The position numbers and the translations under genes were made by a program. A stretch of DNA of 64,000 bases from Psychrobacter frigidicola (GTDB lineage Bacteria; Pseudomonadota; Gammaproteobacteria; Pseudomonadales; Moraxellaceae), in assembly GCF_007997305.1 (NCBI RefSeq), contig NZ_VORZ01000001.1, positions 124,001 to 188,000 on the forward strand. The letters run 5' to 3'. Of the stretch, positions 18,448 to 28,119 are shown in pieces; the stretch's first letter is position 1; every line of letters starts with the position of its first letter. The notes beneath the pieces were generated by a model. It had not been told where the DNA came from. It did not search any database and worked only from the letters and a program-made list of their open reading frames with translations.

Positions 18448-18895
18448 AGTTATACTCTTATCGATTGCTCAATTAAGGTGAAATTACATTGATTTTACCT
18501 TATGCTGCTGAATCATTTTACAGTATGTTTGAAGATATTTAGTTTACAATATTCAATAATAATAAGATGAATCTTTTGCCACTGGCTGCTTTTATACCAA
18601 CTTCACTAGGCTATTATGAAAACCCCTATTTATTAGCTTAGTGTTAATAAACATTACCGGAACCCAAAGCAAGTGTAGCAAATATTGACCATATACAAAA
18701 AAATTCGCTGTGGCCAGTTCAGGAGATTAAATTTGAATGCAAACCATGATACACTAAAAGTACAAAAACTCTATACGAGTGGTTACAAACGCATCCTTAT
18801 CTATACGCGTCTCTATAAACACATCCATAATCGCTACGTATGTTACTTGCATCTCGCTTTATTTTGTTGATGCTACAGCCATAGCCGGAGGAAGA
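18448..18895. other. Intergenic region between gacA and the PBP7-like gene
   Basis: This 448-base AT-rich gap must hold divergent promoters. Its only structured part is an imperfect direct repeat of about 30 bases at 18771-18831; both copies start CTATACG and share a CATCC core. Open frames here lack ribosome sites and are not called. No RNA gene is recognised. Confidence 0.5.
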
Positions 18896-19960
18896 ATGAA
18901 ACATCTACCATTAACCAAACAGCGATTAATTGCTGCCATGATTTCGTTAAGCTTAGGTACTGCTGCACAAGCTGCATTGACGATCAATGGTGCTGAATCC
19001 AGTGCTCGTGTGAGTTGGGGCGGGGCGAGTAGTCTATCTGAAGCTCGTAATATTATGTCGAAGTCCAATGGCTCTGGTATTAAAAAAGTCGATAATGGTT
19101 ACGGTACGACTAAGCTTACCAATGCTAATAAGAGCGTTGGTACTGCAAACAATACTTTTAACACCACTTATCGCGGCAGTTTTGGTAGCAGCGATATGAT
19201 ACCGATCAGCACCAATTCGCGCAGTGTGGCGGTCATTGATGCGGAGACTGGTGAGTCCATCTATGAAAAAAATGCGAATACAGCAAGCCCAATGGCCAGC
19301 ATCACTAAACTGATGACGGCTATGGTTGTTTTAGATGGCAACCTCGACATGCGTGAAGAAATCACGTTAGATCCGGAAGACTTTGTTGGCCCCAAACGCG
19401 CAAGCTCAAACCTTAGGTCAGGCGATCGCATGAATCGTGCTGAGCTATTGTTGATGGCCTTGATGAAGTCAGAAAATCCAGCAGCAAAAAGTTTAGCTCG
19501 AAATTATCCAGGTGGCTATAGTGCATTTATGAGTGCAATGAACCGCAAAGCTAGAGATTTAGGAATGACGACTGCTTTCTTCGGTGATCCAACGGGTCTT
19601 GATGCACGTAATGTAGCTTCCTCAAATGACTTAGTCAAAATGGTACGTGCAGCAGGTAATTATGATGTTATTCGCCGCTTTTCTACCACTAAAAGCTACG
19701 ACTTCTTTGTTGCCAACTATTCAAGTGGTAACCGCACTTACAAAGCAAGCAATACCAGTAGCTTAGTGCGCTCAGGTAACTATCCGATTGGTATCTCAAA
19801 AACAGGCTTTATTAACGAAGCCGGTCGTTGTGTAGTCATGGAAACCAAGGTAAATAATAGGCCTGCTATTATTGTCATTTTAGGTGCTAATAGCTCAGAT
19901 ACTCGCTGGGGTGATGCGAAGAACATCTTAAACAGTCTCTCCTCGCGCCGGACAGTATAA
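18896..19960 (+). CDS. pbpG: D-alanyl-D-alanine endopeptidase, PBP7-like (S11 serine hydrolase)
   Basis: This is a periplasmic low-molecular-weight penicillin-binding protein acting on peptidoglycan cross-links. The 354 residues begin with a signal peptide (K-Q-R-L, a hydrophobic core, A-Q-A-A). After an 80-residue Gly/Ser/Asn-rich linker the catalytic domain shows the three PBP motifs: S-I-T-K (near residue 135), S-E-N (in M-K-S-E-N-P-A-A) and K-T-G (in I-S-K-T-G-F-I-N). The S-E-N form and the G-D-P-T-G-L-D segment fit PBP7/PbpG better than DacA. There is no C-terminal amphipathic anchor, unlike DacA. The start follows a GGAGGAAG site; longer in-frame forms upstream lack one. Confidence 0.88.
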   Translation: MKHLPLTKQRLIAAMISLSLGTAAQAALTINGAESSARVSWGGASSLSEARNIMSKSNGSGIKKVDNGYGTTKLTNANKSVGTANNTFNTTYRGSFGSSDMIPISTNSRSVAVIDAETGESIYEKNANTASPMASITKLMTAMVVLDGNLDMREEITLDPEDFVGPKRASSNLRSGDRMNRAELLLMALMKSENPAAKSLARNYPGGYSAFMSAMNRKARDLGMTTAFFGDPTGLDARNVASSNDLVKMVRAAGNYDVIRRFSTTKSYDFFVANYSSGNRTYKASNTSSLVRSGNYPIGISKTGFINEAGRCVVMETKVNNRPAIIVILGANSSDTRWGDAKNILNSLSSRRTV

Positions 19961-19995
19961 GTTTAGCGAGTTGGATTTATTTATATAAATTAACA

Positions 19996-20029
19996 GAGTT
20001 GTTATTCGATATAACAGCTCTTTTTTTTA
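19996..20029 (+). terminator. Rho-independent terminator after the PBP7-like gene
   Basis: The arms GAGTTGTTAT and ATAACAGCTC, with one G-T pair, are followed by a T8 run. Confidence 0.8.
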
Positions 20030-20053
20030 ATTGTATTATGCTAAAGGATTAAC

Positions 20054-20737
20054 ATGATTCAACGTTTAGCGCCTAAGTTATTAACCCCTAAACTCTACTT
20101 ACTTACCAATGATGATGAGTTCGAGCTACTATATTCTAAGTTAGAGGCAGCCTTAGCAACAGGGATGATAGGCTTGTTGCAAATCCGGCGCAAGCAAGTT
20201 CTATCACAAAAAAATGGCCAGCAGCAGCTTTTTAATGAAGCAAAGCAAATGGTCGCTTTAGCTCATAAATATGACACTCAAGTAGTGATTAATGATGACA
20301 TTGACTTGGCCGTTAAGCTTGGGGTAGGTGTTCATCTGGGTCAGCAAGATGGCAATATCAGTACCGCTAAACAACAACTGGCAGCCAATCAAATTATTGG
20401 TCGCACTTGTCATGGCGATATTGAGCTGGTCACAGAAGCACTAAATGATGGGGCAGATTATGCAGCGATGGGTGCGGTCTTTGCATCCACTACTAAGCCC
20501 AATGCGAACACTATTAGCCATCAACAGCTGATTGCTGGTTGCCAATTGGGTATTGATAATGGAATTGATATTTGTGTTATTGGTGGATTGACTGCTGAAA
20601 ATATTGGTCAATTGGCAGGGTTGACACTTGCTTATATTGCAATCGTTGGCGATATTATGGATTTTCCCGTGGATAAAATAGCTGTGCGTTGTCAGCAATG
20701 GCAGCAGGCGCTTACCGAATGGTGCGCCCCTTCTTAG
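20054..20737 (+). CDS. thiE: Thiamine phosphate synthase (ThiE family)
   Basis: ThiE couples HMP pyrophosphate and thiazole phosphate to thiamine phosphate. The 227-residue TIM barrel shows L-Y-L-L-T-N-D at the start, the Q-I-R-R-K strand, V-V-I-N-D-D-I-D-L-A, G-V-H-L-G-Q-Q-D-G, the diphosphate loop A-M-G-A-V-F-A-S-T-T-K-P and I-G-G-L-T-A-E-N-I. The family usually has G-P-V-F-x-T-x-T-K, so A-V-F-A-S-T-T-K is a mild variant. It starts with AAAGGAT spacing and stands alone, with no other thi gene nearby and no TPP riboswitch seen upstream. A TenI-like regulator role is less likely because substrate motifs are kept. Confidence 0.85.
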   Translation: MIQRLAPKLLTPKLYLLTNDDEFELLYSKLEAALATGMIGLLQIRRKQVLSQKNGQQQLFNEAKQMVALAHKYDTQVVINDDIDLAVKLGVGVHLGQQDGNISTAKQQLAANQIIGRTCHGDIELVTEALNDGADYAAMGAVFASTTKPNANTISHQQLIAGCQLGIDNGIDICVIGGLTAENIGQLAGLTLAYIAIVGDIMDFPVDKIAVRCQQWQQALTEWCAPS

Positions 20738-20777
20738 TAGTTACAATAGATTTGAGTAGCCTGTAATTGAGCTGACA

Positions 20778-21107
20778 TTACTCAGCATGTTCCATACATA
20801 AAGTCGCGTAAGGGACGGCTTGCATACGTTGTTCTTGTATTTCTTCGCCACATACTTCACATTCACCATAAGTACCGTTTTCGATGTGGCTTAGCGCATC
20901 TTGAACATAGATAAGGTTCTGTTGTGCTTCTGCTGATAGGAGTTGGCGTGTATCGTTTTGACGGATAGAGATGGCTTGGTCTTCCCAATCTTTATTAAGC
21001 TCGTCTTGCGGATGTTGGATATCATATTTTATCTTATCAATACGGGTCTCATATTCTTCTTTAAGTGCTAATAGCTTTTGTTTGGCAATACCTAAATCGA
21101 TGCTCAT
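20778..21107 (-). CDS. DksA/TraR-family zinc-finger protein
   Basis: This is a secondary-channel RNA polymerase regulator family. The 109 residues have an N-terminal coiled coil (about 1-75) and a C-terminal finger. DksA proper is about 150 residues, so this is a short paralogue. The finger reads C-E-V-C, 17 residues, then C-M-E-H, giving a CX2C-X17-CX2H pattern instead of four cysteines. The coiled-coil tip keeps acidic residues near W-E-D-Q-A, resembling the D-x-x-D/A type tip. The start follows a GGAGAG site. It is convergent with thiE and divergent from pgk. Function in the stringent response is an inference from family. Confidence 0.85.
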   Translation of the reverse strand: MSIDLGIAKQKLLALKEEYETRIDKIKYDIQHPQDELNKDWEDQAISIRQNDTRQLLSAEAQQNLIYVQDALSHIENGTYGECEVCGEEIQEQRMQAVPYATLCMEHAE

Positions 21108-21451
21108 TATTCTCTCCTAGTGGGTAAGTAGATGTACATAGTTATTATTGTTTACTTATCTATAATAAAGGCCGCACAGGCCTAGTACCACCACGAAATG
21201 TTACTGGATCTTTGGTTTTGTTATAGTAGCTATCAAGTAGTGACTATCAATACAGTTATTAATTAGTGGCTAAATTTTGTTTGATTAACAGTCTAGAAAA
21301 GTTTGCCTTATGCTACACTCACGCCCTAAAGCTATCAAACCTTTATAACCAAATCTTTATAAATCAATAAGAGTGTGCCGTTAGCAACCGCATCGTTAAT
21401 AAATAACAGTGTCTATAAATAACAAATTAATATCTAAAATAGGAGCAGGTA

Positions 21452-22660
21452 ATGAATTTTTTGCGTATGAGTGAGCTGGTTTTAGCAGAAAAAGTAGTAT
21501 TAATTCGTGAAGACTTAAATGTCCCTGTCAAAGACGGCAAGATAACCAGTGATGCACGCTTACAAGCCAGTTTGCCAACCATAAAATTAGCGTTAGAAAA
21601 AGGCGCAGCAGTCATTGTTTGCTCACATTTAGGCCGTCCGATCGAAGGTAAGCCAGAATCACAGTATTCGCTAGCACCCGTTGCCGATTATCTAACAGAT
21701 AAATTGAGCACGCAAATTAAGCAGCCAGTGACTCTTAATAGTGACTATCTGAGCGCAGGTGTAACCATTCAACCGGGCGAAGTCGTGCTGTTAGAGAACG
21801 TCCGCTTTAACCAAGGCGAGAAGAAAAATGATGCTGCCTTGGCTAAAGCTTATGCTGGCTTGTGTGATGTGTTCGTGATGGATGCTTTTGGCACAGCGCA
21901 CCGAGCACAGGCTTCAACCGAAGGCGTTACTCAAGCGATGCGCCAAGCGGGTAAAACGGTCTGTGCAGGGCCACTACTATCAGCGGAACTCGATGCATTG
22001 ACCCATGCGCTAGAGACACCAGCTCAGCCTATGTTGGCTATTGTTGGCGGCTCAAAAGTATCTACTAAGCTGGAAGTACTCCATAGTTTAGCAGAGTTAT
22101 GCAGTCAAATAATCGTGGGTGGCGGAATTGCCAACACCTTCTTAGCGGCACAGGGTCATAACGTTGGCGCGTCTCTATACGAGGCAGACTTATTAGATAC
22201 TGCTCGCGATATTATGCAGAAAACTGAAATATTATTGCCTGAGTATGTCGTCGTTGCTGATAAAAACGAGATTGATTTCGCTGATTTTACCGGCTCTTTG
22301 CAAAATGCTAAAGCTACCGTTAAAGCGGTGGATGCTATTGCTAGCGATGATATGATATTAGACATCGCCCCGCAAAGTGCTGAGAAGTTAGCAGAAGCTA
22401 TTATCAATGCTAAAACCATCTTGTGGAATGGCCCAGTTGGGGTGTTTGAAGTCGATGCTTTTGGCGCAGGTACTGAAATTCTGGCCAACGCTGTAAAAGA
22501 TAGCGCAGGCTTCTCTATTGCGGGTGGCGGTGATACGCTAGCGGCAATTGATAAATATCAAGTTGCAGATGGCGTTAGCTATATGTCAACAGGTGGCGGT
22601 GCATTCTTAGAGTTTGTAGAAGGTAAGATTTTACCAGCAGTAGCAGCGTTAGAGGTTTAG
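21452..22660 (+). CDS. pgk: Phosphoglycerate kinase
   Basis: This glycolytic/gluconeogenic kinase transfers phosphate between 1,3-bisphosphoglycerate and ADP. The 402 residues carry the signature [12 protein letters not shown], the substrate-binding [15 protein letters not shown] and the nucleotide-binding V-G-G-S-K-V-S-T-K and [14 protein letters not shown] replaces the more common R-x-D-F-N. The start follows an AGGAG site. The 344-base upstream gap is AT-rich and presumably holds the promoters of this gene and of the DksA-like gene. Confidence 0.97.
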   Translation: MNFLRMSELVLAEKVVLIREDLNVPVKDGKITSDARLQASLPTIKLALEKGAAVIVCSHLGRPIEGKPESQYSLAPVADYLTDKLSTQIKQPVTLNSDYLSAGVTIQPGEVVLLENVRFNQGEKKNDAALAKAYAGLCDVFVMDAFGTAHRAQASTEGVTQAMRQAGKTVCAGPLLSAELDALTHALETPAQPMLAIVGGSKVSTKLEVLHSLAELCSQIIVGGGIANTFLAAQGHNVGASLYEADLLDTARDIMQKTEILLPEYVVVADKNEIDFADFTGSLQNAKATVKAVDAIASDDMILDIAPQSAEKLAEAIINAKTILWNGPVGVFEVDAFGAGTEILANAVKDSAGFSIAGGGDTLAAIDKYQVADGVSYMSTGGGAFLEFVEGKILPAVAALEV

Positions 22661-22984
22661 ACTTGCATTGAATAAGACTACGAATACAACATTTGGCGAA
22701 TAACTGAAGTGACGTATGATGATTTTACAAGCTTCGTAACTACTTATACTAACCCTTCACTAATAGCTGTAAGTTTGACTATCAGTTACTTAAAGCGGGT
22801 TAGTTTGCTATATTGTTAAGCCATTAATAGTAGATTGGCAGAGCTGGTAACTAACGATTACTGTTTGCTATTAAGCAGTTACTATTTGTTAATATTTTGA
22901 AAGTTGTTATTGCATGTCTCAAATGCTGTCTATAAAATGACGCTACCATGTATTTTGACATGCATTATTTACTAGAGGTTTATT
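22661..22984. other. Intergenic region between pgk and the Ala-rich lipoprotein gene
   Basis: This is 324 AT-rich bases. A CTATAAAAT element near 22930, with TTGCAT 15 bases upstream, is a possible promoter for the next gene. No terminator for pgk or RNA gene is evident. Confidence 0.4.
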
Positions 22985-23356
22985 ATGTTAAAACGTCATT
23001 TGTTACTTGCTAGCGTTCTTGCTGGTACTTTTGCAGTCACTGCATGTAGCCAAGAAACCAAAGATCAAGCGGCAGTTACTGCTGATGAAGCTGGAGATAC
23101 TGCTGAGTTAGCTGGTGATGATATTGCAGCCAATACTGAAGCTGCGTCAGCTGAAGCTGAAATCGCTGCTCAGAATGCTGGTACTGAGATTTCTGATGGT
23201 GCACAAAATGCTGGTGAAGCAATCGCTGATGGTACCAACACCGCCGTTGCAAATACAGCTGAAGCAGTCTCGGATGGGGCTGACTCTGTTTCTGATGGTG
23301 CCTCTAACGTAGCGGCTAATGCAGAAGAAAAAGTTCCTGCAGATCAACAGTATTAG
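22985..23356 (+). CDS. Ala/Asp-rich repeat lipoprotein of unknown function
   Basis: The 123-residue protein starts with a lipoprotein signal (K-R-H, L-L-L-A-S-V-L-A-G-T-F-A) and a V-T-A-C lipobox with Cys21. The mature part is almost entirely Ala, Glu, Asp, Gly, Asn and Thr in loose 7- and 11-residue repeats (A-E-A-V-S-D-G-A-D-S-V, S-D-G-A-S-N-V). This suggests an acidic amphipathic helix lying on a membrane or around peptidoglycan, like LEA- or apolipoprotein-type repeats. The ribosome site is AGAGG. It is flanked by pgk and fba but has its own terminator, so it is not clearly tied to glycolysis. No family is recognised. Confidence 0.8.
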   Translation: MLKRHLLLASVLAGTFAVTACSQETKDQAAVTADEAGDTAELAGDDIAANTEAASAEAEIAAQNAGTEISDGAQNAGEAIADGTNTAVANTAEAVSDGADSVSDGASNVAANAEEKVPADQQY

Positions 23357-23391
23357 TTTTTGATACTATTAAAAAGTTGAGTAAGTGCATC

Positions 23392-23424
23392 TAAAAAGCT
23401 TTGGTTATTACCAAGGCTTTTTTG
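23392..23424 (+). terminator. Rho-independent terminator after the Ala-rich lipoprotein gene
   Basis: AAAAAGC-TTGG and CCAA-GGCTTTTTT arms form a hairpin with a T6 run. Confidence 0.8.
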
Positions 23425-23629
23425 TGTTTGCTCCATTTCAGCTTTTATAAACTTTTGATCAAATAATGAGAGGATGTGCCAGACAAATAAATACTAGCGT
23501 AACCCCTGCGAGAGGCTGACAAAATTTGCTATAATCGGCGCCTAACAAGAGTTGCTAAAATAGTACAGCACTACCTAGCAAGCTTATTGAATATTTAATC
23601 ATTTTTGAAACTCAATTAGAGAGTGCTTT

Positions 23630-24667
23630 ATGGCCTTAATATCTTTACGTCAACTTTTAGATCACGCCGCTGAACACAGTTATGGTGTCCCTGCATTTAA
23701 TGTGAATAATCTAGAGCAGATGCGGGCGATTATGATGGCAGCGGACAGCTGCAATTCACCAGTAATTGTACAGGCCAGTGCCGGTGCGCGTGGCTATGCA
23801 GGCTCAGCATTTTTACGTCATCTTATTACAGCTGCAATTGAAGAGTGGCCACATATTCCGGTGGTGATGCATCAAGATCATGGTATGTCGCCAGCAGTTT
23901 GCCAGCGCTCAATCCAGCTTGGTTTTTCATCGGTTATGATGGATGGCTCGCTAGGTGAAGACGGTAAAACGCCGATGAATTATGATTATAATGCCAGTGC
24001 GACGCGAGAAGTGGTCAAGTTAGCCCATGCGTGCGGCGTTTCCGTTGAAGGTGAGATTGGCTGTTTAGGTAGCCTTGAGACGGGGTTGGCCGGAGAAGAA
24101 GATGGCTCTGGCGCAGAAGGTGTACTTGGTCATGAGCAACTGTTGACCAGTGCTGATGAAGCCGAGCAATTTGTCAAAGATACCAACGTCGATGCCCTAG
24201 CAATTGCTATTGGTACCAGCCATGGTGCCTACAAGTTTACCCGTCCACCTACTGGCGATATCTTGTCCATTGAGCGGGTAAAAGAAATTCATGCCCGTAT
24301 TCCTAATACCCATCTTGTCATGCACGGTTCTTCCTCTGTGCCGCAAGAATGGCTACAAGTCATTAATGAATATGGTGGTGATATTGGCGAGACTTATGGC
24401 GTGCCTGTTGAACAAATCGTGGAAGCGATTAAACACGGTGTGCGCAAAGTCAACATCGACACCGATTTACGCCTAGCATCAACCGGTGCGATTCGTCAGT
24501 ATTTAGCACACAATCCTAGCGACTTTGATCCGCGTAAATACTTCAAAGCCTCAATGGTTGCGATGTCAGATATTTGTATCAATCGCTTTGAAGCCTTTGG
24601 TTCAGCTGGACAAGCAGACAAGATTCGTCCGATTAGCCTTGAAGGTATGGTTGATTTTTACCAGTAA
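23630..24667 (+). CDS. fba: Class II fructose-bisphosphate aldolase (Calvin-type subgroup)
   Basis: This zinc-dependent aldolase joins DHAP and glyceraldehyde-3-phosphate in glycolysis and gluconeogenesis. The 345 residues have the zinc-site and catalytic segments [42 protein letters not shown] and V-N-I-D-T-D-L-R. The E-D-G-S-G insertion after G-L-A-G and the total length fit the CbbA/Calvin subgroup. pgk lies about 1 kb upstream on the same strand, but a lipoprotein gene with its own terminator intervenes. Confidence 0.96.
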   Translation: MALISLRQLLDHAAEHSYGVPAFNVNNLEQMRAIMMAADSCNSPVIVQASAGARGYAGSAFLRHLITAAIEEWPHIPVVMHQDHGMSPAVCQRSIQLGFSSVMMDGSLGEDGKTPMNYDYNASATREVVKLAHACGVSVEGEIGCLGSLETGLAGEEDGSGAEGVLGHEQLLTSADEAEQFVKDTNVDALAIAIGTSHGAYKFTRPPTGDILSIERVKEIHARIPNTHLVMHGSSSVPQEWLQVINEYGGDIGETYGVPVEQIVEAIKHGVRKVNIDTDLRLASTGAIRQYLAHNPSDFDPRKYFKASMVAMSDICINRFEAFGSAGQADKIRPISLEGMVDFYQ

Positions 24668-24739
24668 CGTTATGAAGGCAAACTGTTCGGTGTAACAGCG
24701 GCTTATTTTATTTCTCTTTTTTTAAGTAGGTAGTGATTT

Positions 24740-25360
24740 ATGATAGGACTGATTACTGGACAGGTGCAATATTTAATGGCGCCAACTGCTTGTGTCATGA
24801 CCACCTCTGGCGTGGGTTATGATATTGAATTGCCACTGCCGTCGTTTTGCCAATTGCAACTGAATCAGCAAGCAAGTATTTGGACGCATTTTCATGTGCG
24901 AGAAGATGCCCAGCTGCTATTTGGTTTTATCGATCGTAAAGAACGTAATGTCTTTCGGCAATTGATTAAAATTAACGGAGTCGGGGCTAAAATGGCATTG
25001 GCAATGTTATCTGCGATGTCAGCGGCTGAGCTTAAAATGCACGTTGAACAAGATTCAGAAACGGCATTAATGCGTATTCCGGGTATTGGTAAAAAAACGG
25101 CTCAGCGTTTATTAATTGAGCTAAAAGATAAACTTAAAAATATTGAAGTTGATGACAGCAATTTAGAATTTAACATTCAATCAGCGCCAGTCTCTCACGA
25201 AGGTAGTATCATTGCTGAGGTAGAAGGGGCGCTGATTAGTTTAGGTTATAAAGAGAAAGAAGCCCAGCAGGCGATTAAAGCAGCTAAGAGTAACGGTGCT
25301 ATTTTTGAAGATACGCAGGGATTATTAAAGGCGACTCTCCAGCAGCTCTCTGGTTTTTAG
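24740..25360 (+). CDS. ruvA: Holliday junction branch migration protein RuvA
   Basis: RuvA binds four-way junctions and loads the RuvB motor. The 206 residues show the N-terminal OB fold (M-I-G-L-I-T-G to about 65) and two helix-hairpin-helix motifs: I-N-G-V-G-A-K-M-A and I-P-G-I-G-K-K-T-A. The C-terminal three-helix domain binds RuvB (A-L-I-S-L-G-Y-K-E-K-E-A). It precedes ruvB on the same strand, but a strong terminator lies in the 245-base gap, so the two may be transcribed partly apart. ruvC is 16 kb away. Confidence 0.96.
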   Translation: MIGLITGQVQYLMAPTACVMTTSGVGYDIELPLPSFCQLQLNQQASIWTHFHVREDAQLLFGFIDRKERNVFRQLIKINGVGAKMALAMLSAMSAAELKMHVEQDSETALMRIPGIGKKTAQRLLIELKDKLKNIEVDDSNLEFNIQSAPVSHEGSIIAEVEGALISLGYKEKEAQQAIKAAKSNGAIFEDTQGLLKATLQQLSGF

Positions 25361-25465
25361 GTAAGTGTTGTCATTTTTATAAGCTTTATTCGGATACTGT
25401 TATTTATAGCTTCAATAGAAAGCTCGTAACCTAGCATTAATTCAAAAATTAATTAAAATGTTAAA

Positions 25466-25500
25466 TAAAAATAAGCGACACTGGTTGTCGCTTATTTTTA
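25466..25500 (+). terminator. Hairpin terminator between ruvA and ruvB
   Basis: The arms AAAAATAAGCGACA and TGTCGCTTATTTTT are complementary around a short loop. It lies in the gap where an operon would be expected. Confidence 0.8.
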
Positions 25501-25605
25501 TTGTGCGTCTGTCTACACATAACTTTTGCATGACTTATCAACTTGATTTGGTTATGCTATTACTCTCTCTTTATTATCTCTGCCTTTGATATAACGATAA
25601 AACCT

Positions 25606-26586
25606 ATGATGCAAGATCGCTTGATTAATCCCTTTGAAGGGGAAGATGACGCTCCGGATAGTAATATTCGTCCTGCATTACTGTCTGAGTATATTGGTCA
25701 GCCAGTGGTACGCGAGCAAATGGAAGTCTTTATTGAAGCGGCACGTGCGCGCGACGAAGCACTGGATCACACGCTTATCTTTGGTCCGCCAGGCTTAGGT
25801 AAAACGACGCTTGCGAACATTATCGCGCGTGAAATGGGCGGTAATCTGCGCTCAACTTCTGGACCTGTGCTTGAGAGAGCAGGTGACTTAGCCGCGATGT
25901 TGACCAACTTAGAAGCAGGTGATGTGCTTTTTATCGATGAGATTCATCGTCTAAGTCCGGTTATCGAAGAGATACTCTATCCAGCGATGGAAGACTTCCA
26001 GCTGGATATTATGATTGGTGAGGGGCCGGCTGCCCGCTCTATTAAGCTTGATTTGCCACCATTTACGTTAGTTGCAGCAACCACGCGAGCAGGACTATTA
26101 ACCTCGCCATTGCGAGATCGTTTTGGTATTGTCCAGCGTCTTGAGTTTTATAATATTGCTGATTTGACGACGATTGTTAGCCGTGCGGCTCGCTTAATGC
26201 GCGTGCCTATGAGTGAGGATGGTGCGGTTGAAATTGCTCGCCGTGCTCGTGGTACGCCGAGGATTGCCAACCGTTTATTGCGCCGTGTGCGTGATTATGC
26301 TCAAGTGCGAGGGGATGGCAGCATAAATGGTAATATCGCTGGCAGTGCACTCGATATGCTGGCAGTCGATCGGCGCGGTTTGGATCATTTAGACAGACGT
26401 TATATCGAAATCTTGCACGAACGTTTTGATGGTGGCCCAGCTGGCGTTGAAGCGGTAGCTGCAGCAATGGCGGAAGATCGTGGAACGCTTGAAGATGTGA
26501 TTGAGCCGTATTTGATTCAACAAGGTTATGTGTTGCGGACAGCGCGTGGGCGTGTACTCACGCAAATGGCTATTGATCAAATATAA
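25606..26586 (+). CDS. ruvB: Holliday junction branch migration ATPase RuvB
   Basis: RuvB is the hexameric AAA+ motor of branch migration. It has 326 residues from ATG 25606 (a second ATG follows immediately). Motifs: Walker [11 protein letters not shown], Walker [10 protein letters not shown], sensor A-A-T-T-R-A-G, the R-D-R-F-G arginine-finger region, and the C-terminal winged helix ending in R-T-A-R-G-R-V-L-T. The frame is open upstream to 25543, but that stretch is hydrophobic and unlike the family N-terminus. A bidirectional terminator follows. Confidence 0.96.
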   Translation: MMQDRLINPFEGEDDAPDSNIRPALLSEYIGQPVVREQMEVFIEAARARDEALDHTLIFGPPGLGKTTLANIIAREMGGNLRSTSGPVLERAGDLAAMLTNLEAGDVLFIDEIHRLSPVIEEILYPAMEDFQLDIMIGEGPAARSIKLDLPPFTLVAATTRAGLLTSPLRDRFGIVQRLEFYNIADLTTIVSRAARLMRVPMSEDGAVEIARRARGTPRIANRLLRRVRDYAQVRGDGSINGNIAGSALDMLAVDRRGLDHLDRRYIEILHERFDGGPAGVEAVAAAMAEDRGTLEDVIEPYLIQQGYVLRTARGRVLTQMAIDQI

Positions 26587-26603
26587 TAACTCAGTTTCAC
26601 AAC

Positions 26604-26647
26604 AAAAAACGCCTCTACTTTAAACCAATAAAGTAGAGGCGTTTTTT
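26604..26647. terminator. Bidirectional terminator between ruvB and the flavoprotein gene
   Basis: The exact arms AAAAAACGCCTCTACTTT and AAAGTAGAGGCGTTTTTT enclose an 8-base loop between convergent genes. Confidence 0.92.
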
Positions 26648-26659
26648 ATTTCATTTTGC

Positions 26660-28087
26660 CTATTCTGCTGTAACTGCCAACGGTTGCGGCCATATCTTGC
26701 CCGGATTTAAAATATTTTTGGGGTCAAGTGCCGTTTTAATCGCTTGCATTATGGCTATAGCATTGCCATGTTCTTGATCCATATATTTCTGCTTACCTTG
26801 ACCGATACCGTGCTCACCAGTACAAGTGCCATCCATGTCAATAGCGCGCATCGCTAAGCGACTGATGATACCATCAGCGGTAGCGACTTCTTCAGGATTA
26901 TTAGTATCCACTAGTAATAAAACATGAAAGTTACCGTCACCAACATGACCGACGATAGGACCGATCATGCCTGATTCTTCAACATCGCGCGCTGTAGCGG
27001 TTACGCACTCGGCTAGACGTGAAATAGGCACGCAAGCATCGGTAGATAGAGCGCTGGCCTCAGGTCGTAGCGCTGAGCTGGCGTGATAAGCATTATGCCG
27101 TGCTTGCCACAAGCGCTTGCGCTCAGCTTCATTGGTATCCCAAACAAAATCGGTACCGCCAAACTCTTCAATGATATTGGCAAAGGTTTGCGCTTGTTCA
27201 CGTACGCCAGCTTCGGTACCGTGGAACTCAACAAATAGGGTTGGGGTTTCGGTTAAAGTTAAATTGGCATATTGATTGCAGGCTTTGATTTGCATGGCAT
27301 CGAGCAGTTCAATACGAGCAATTGGCAGACACATCTGAATGGTCAGCATTACTGCCTGACAAGCGTCTTCAATGGTCGTGAAATGAAAAAGCCCGCTACC
27401 GATACTTTCGCTAATACCAAATAATTTGAGCGTTACTTCGGTGACGATACCTAACGTGCCTTCTGAACCTATCATTAGACGCGTCAAGTCATAACCTGCC
27501 GCCGACTTTTTAGCGCGCGTCCCTGTACGAATAATATCGCCAGACGCTGTTACCACTTCAAGCGCAAGTACCACATCTTTCATGGTGCCGTAGCGTACCG
27601 CATTAGTACCAGAGGCGCGAGTCGCTACCATTCCGCCAATACTGGCATTCGCACCGGGGTCTATTGGGAAAAATAAGCCAGTATCGCGTAGATAATGATT
27701 GAGCTGCTCACGAGTAACCCCAGGCTATACCGTGACGGTCAAATCTTCATTATTGACCTGCAAGATAGTATCCATGGCATACATATCAATACACAATCCG
27801 CCATAAGGCGCGTTCAGTTGACCTTCTAATGAAGAACCAATACCAAAGGCAATCACTGGCATCTGATAGTTATTACAAATGGCAACGGCTGTGGCGACAT
27901 CTTGTTTATCATGTACTGTCAATACGGCATCTGGGGGCTGATTGGCAAGCCATGTCATGGTATGGCCATGTTGCTCGCGAACAGTTTGATTGATACTTAG
28001 CTGCTTGCCAAACTGCTTTTGCAATGCCGTAATAGCAGCGCTATGATCGGCGGTAGTAACAGTAGGTTTGATTTCAGAAGTAGTCAT
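26660..28087 (-). pseudogene. FAD-linked oxidase (D-lactate dehydrogenase/GlcD type) interrupted by an amber codon
   Basis: The family oxidises D-lactate or glycolate and passes electrons to the respiratory chain. ATG 28087 has a CGGAG site. Codon 121 is TAG (27725-27727), where relatives read Q in the V-Q-P-G-V motif; a single C-to-T change of CAG would give it. The frame then continues without a break to 26660, for 475 codons in all. Upstream part: F-G-I-G-S-S-L-E-G FAD-binding loop. Downstream part: D-P-G-A-N-A-S-I-G-G-M, the A-A-G-Y-D-L-T segment, H-V-G-D-G-N-F-H and T-G-E-H-G-I-G. An ATG at codon 153 sits inside the FAD site, so a restart would not give a whole enzyme. It lies downstream of ubiB. 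Confidence 0.88.
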
Positions 28088-28119
28088 AGATAACTCCGAT
28101 GAAGAAAATGTAAATAGAG

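Noticed and set aside
18685..18870. Leader frames before the PBP7-like gene as small proteins
   Set aside because: They lack ribosome sites and run through a direct-repeat region.
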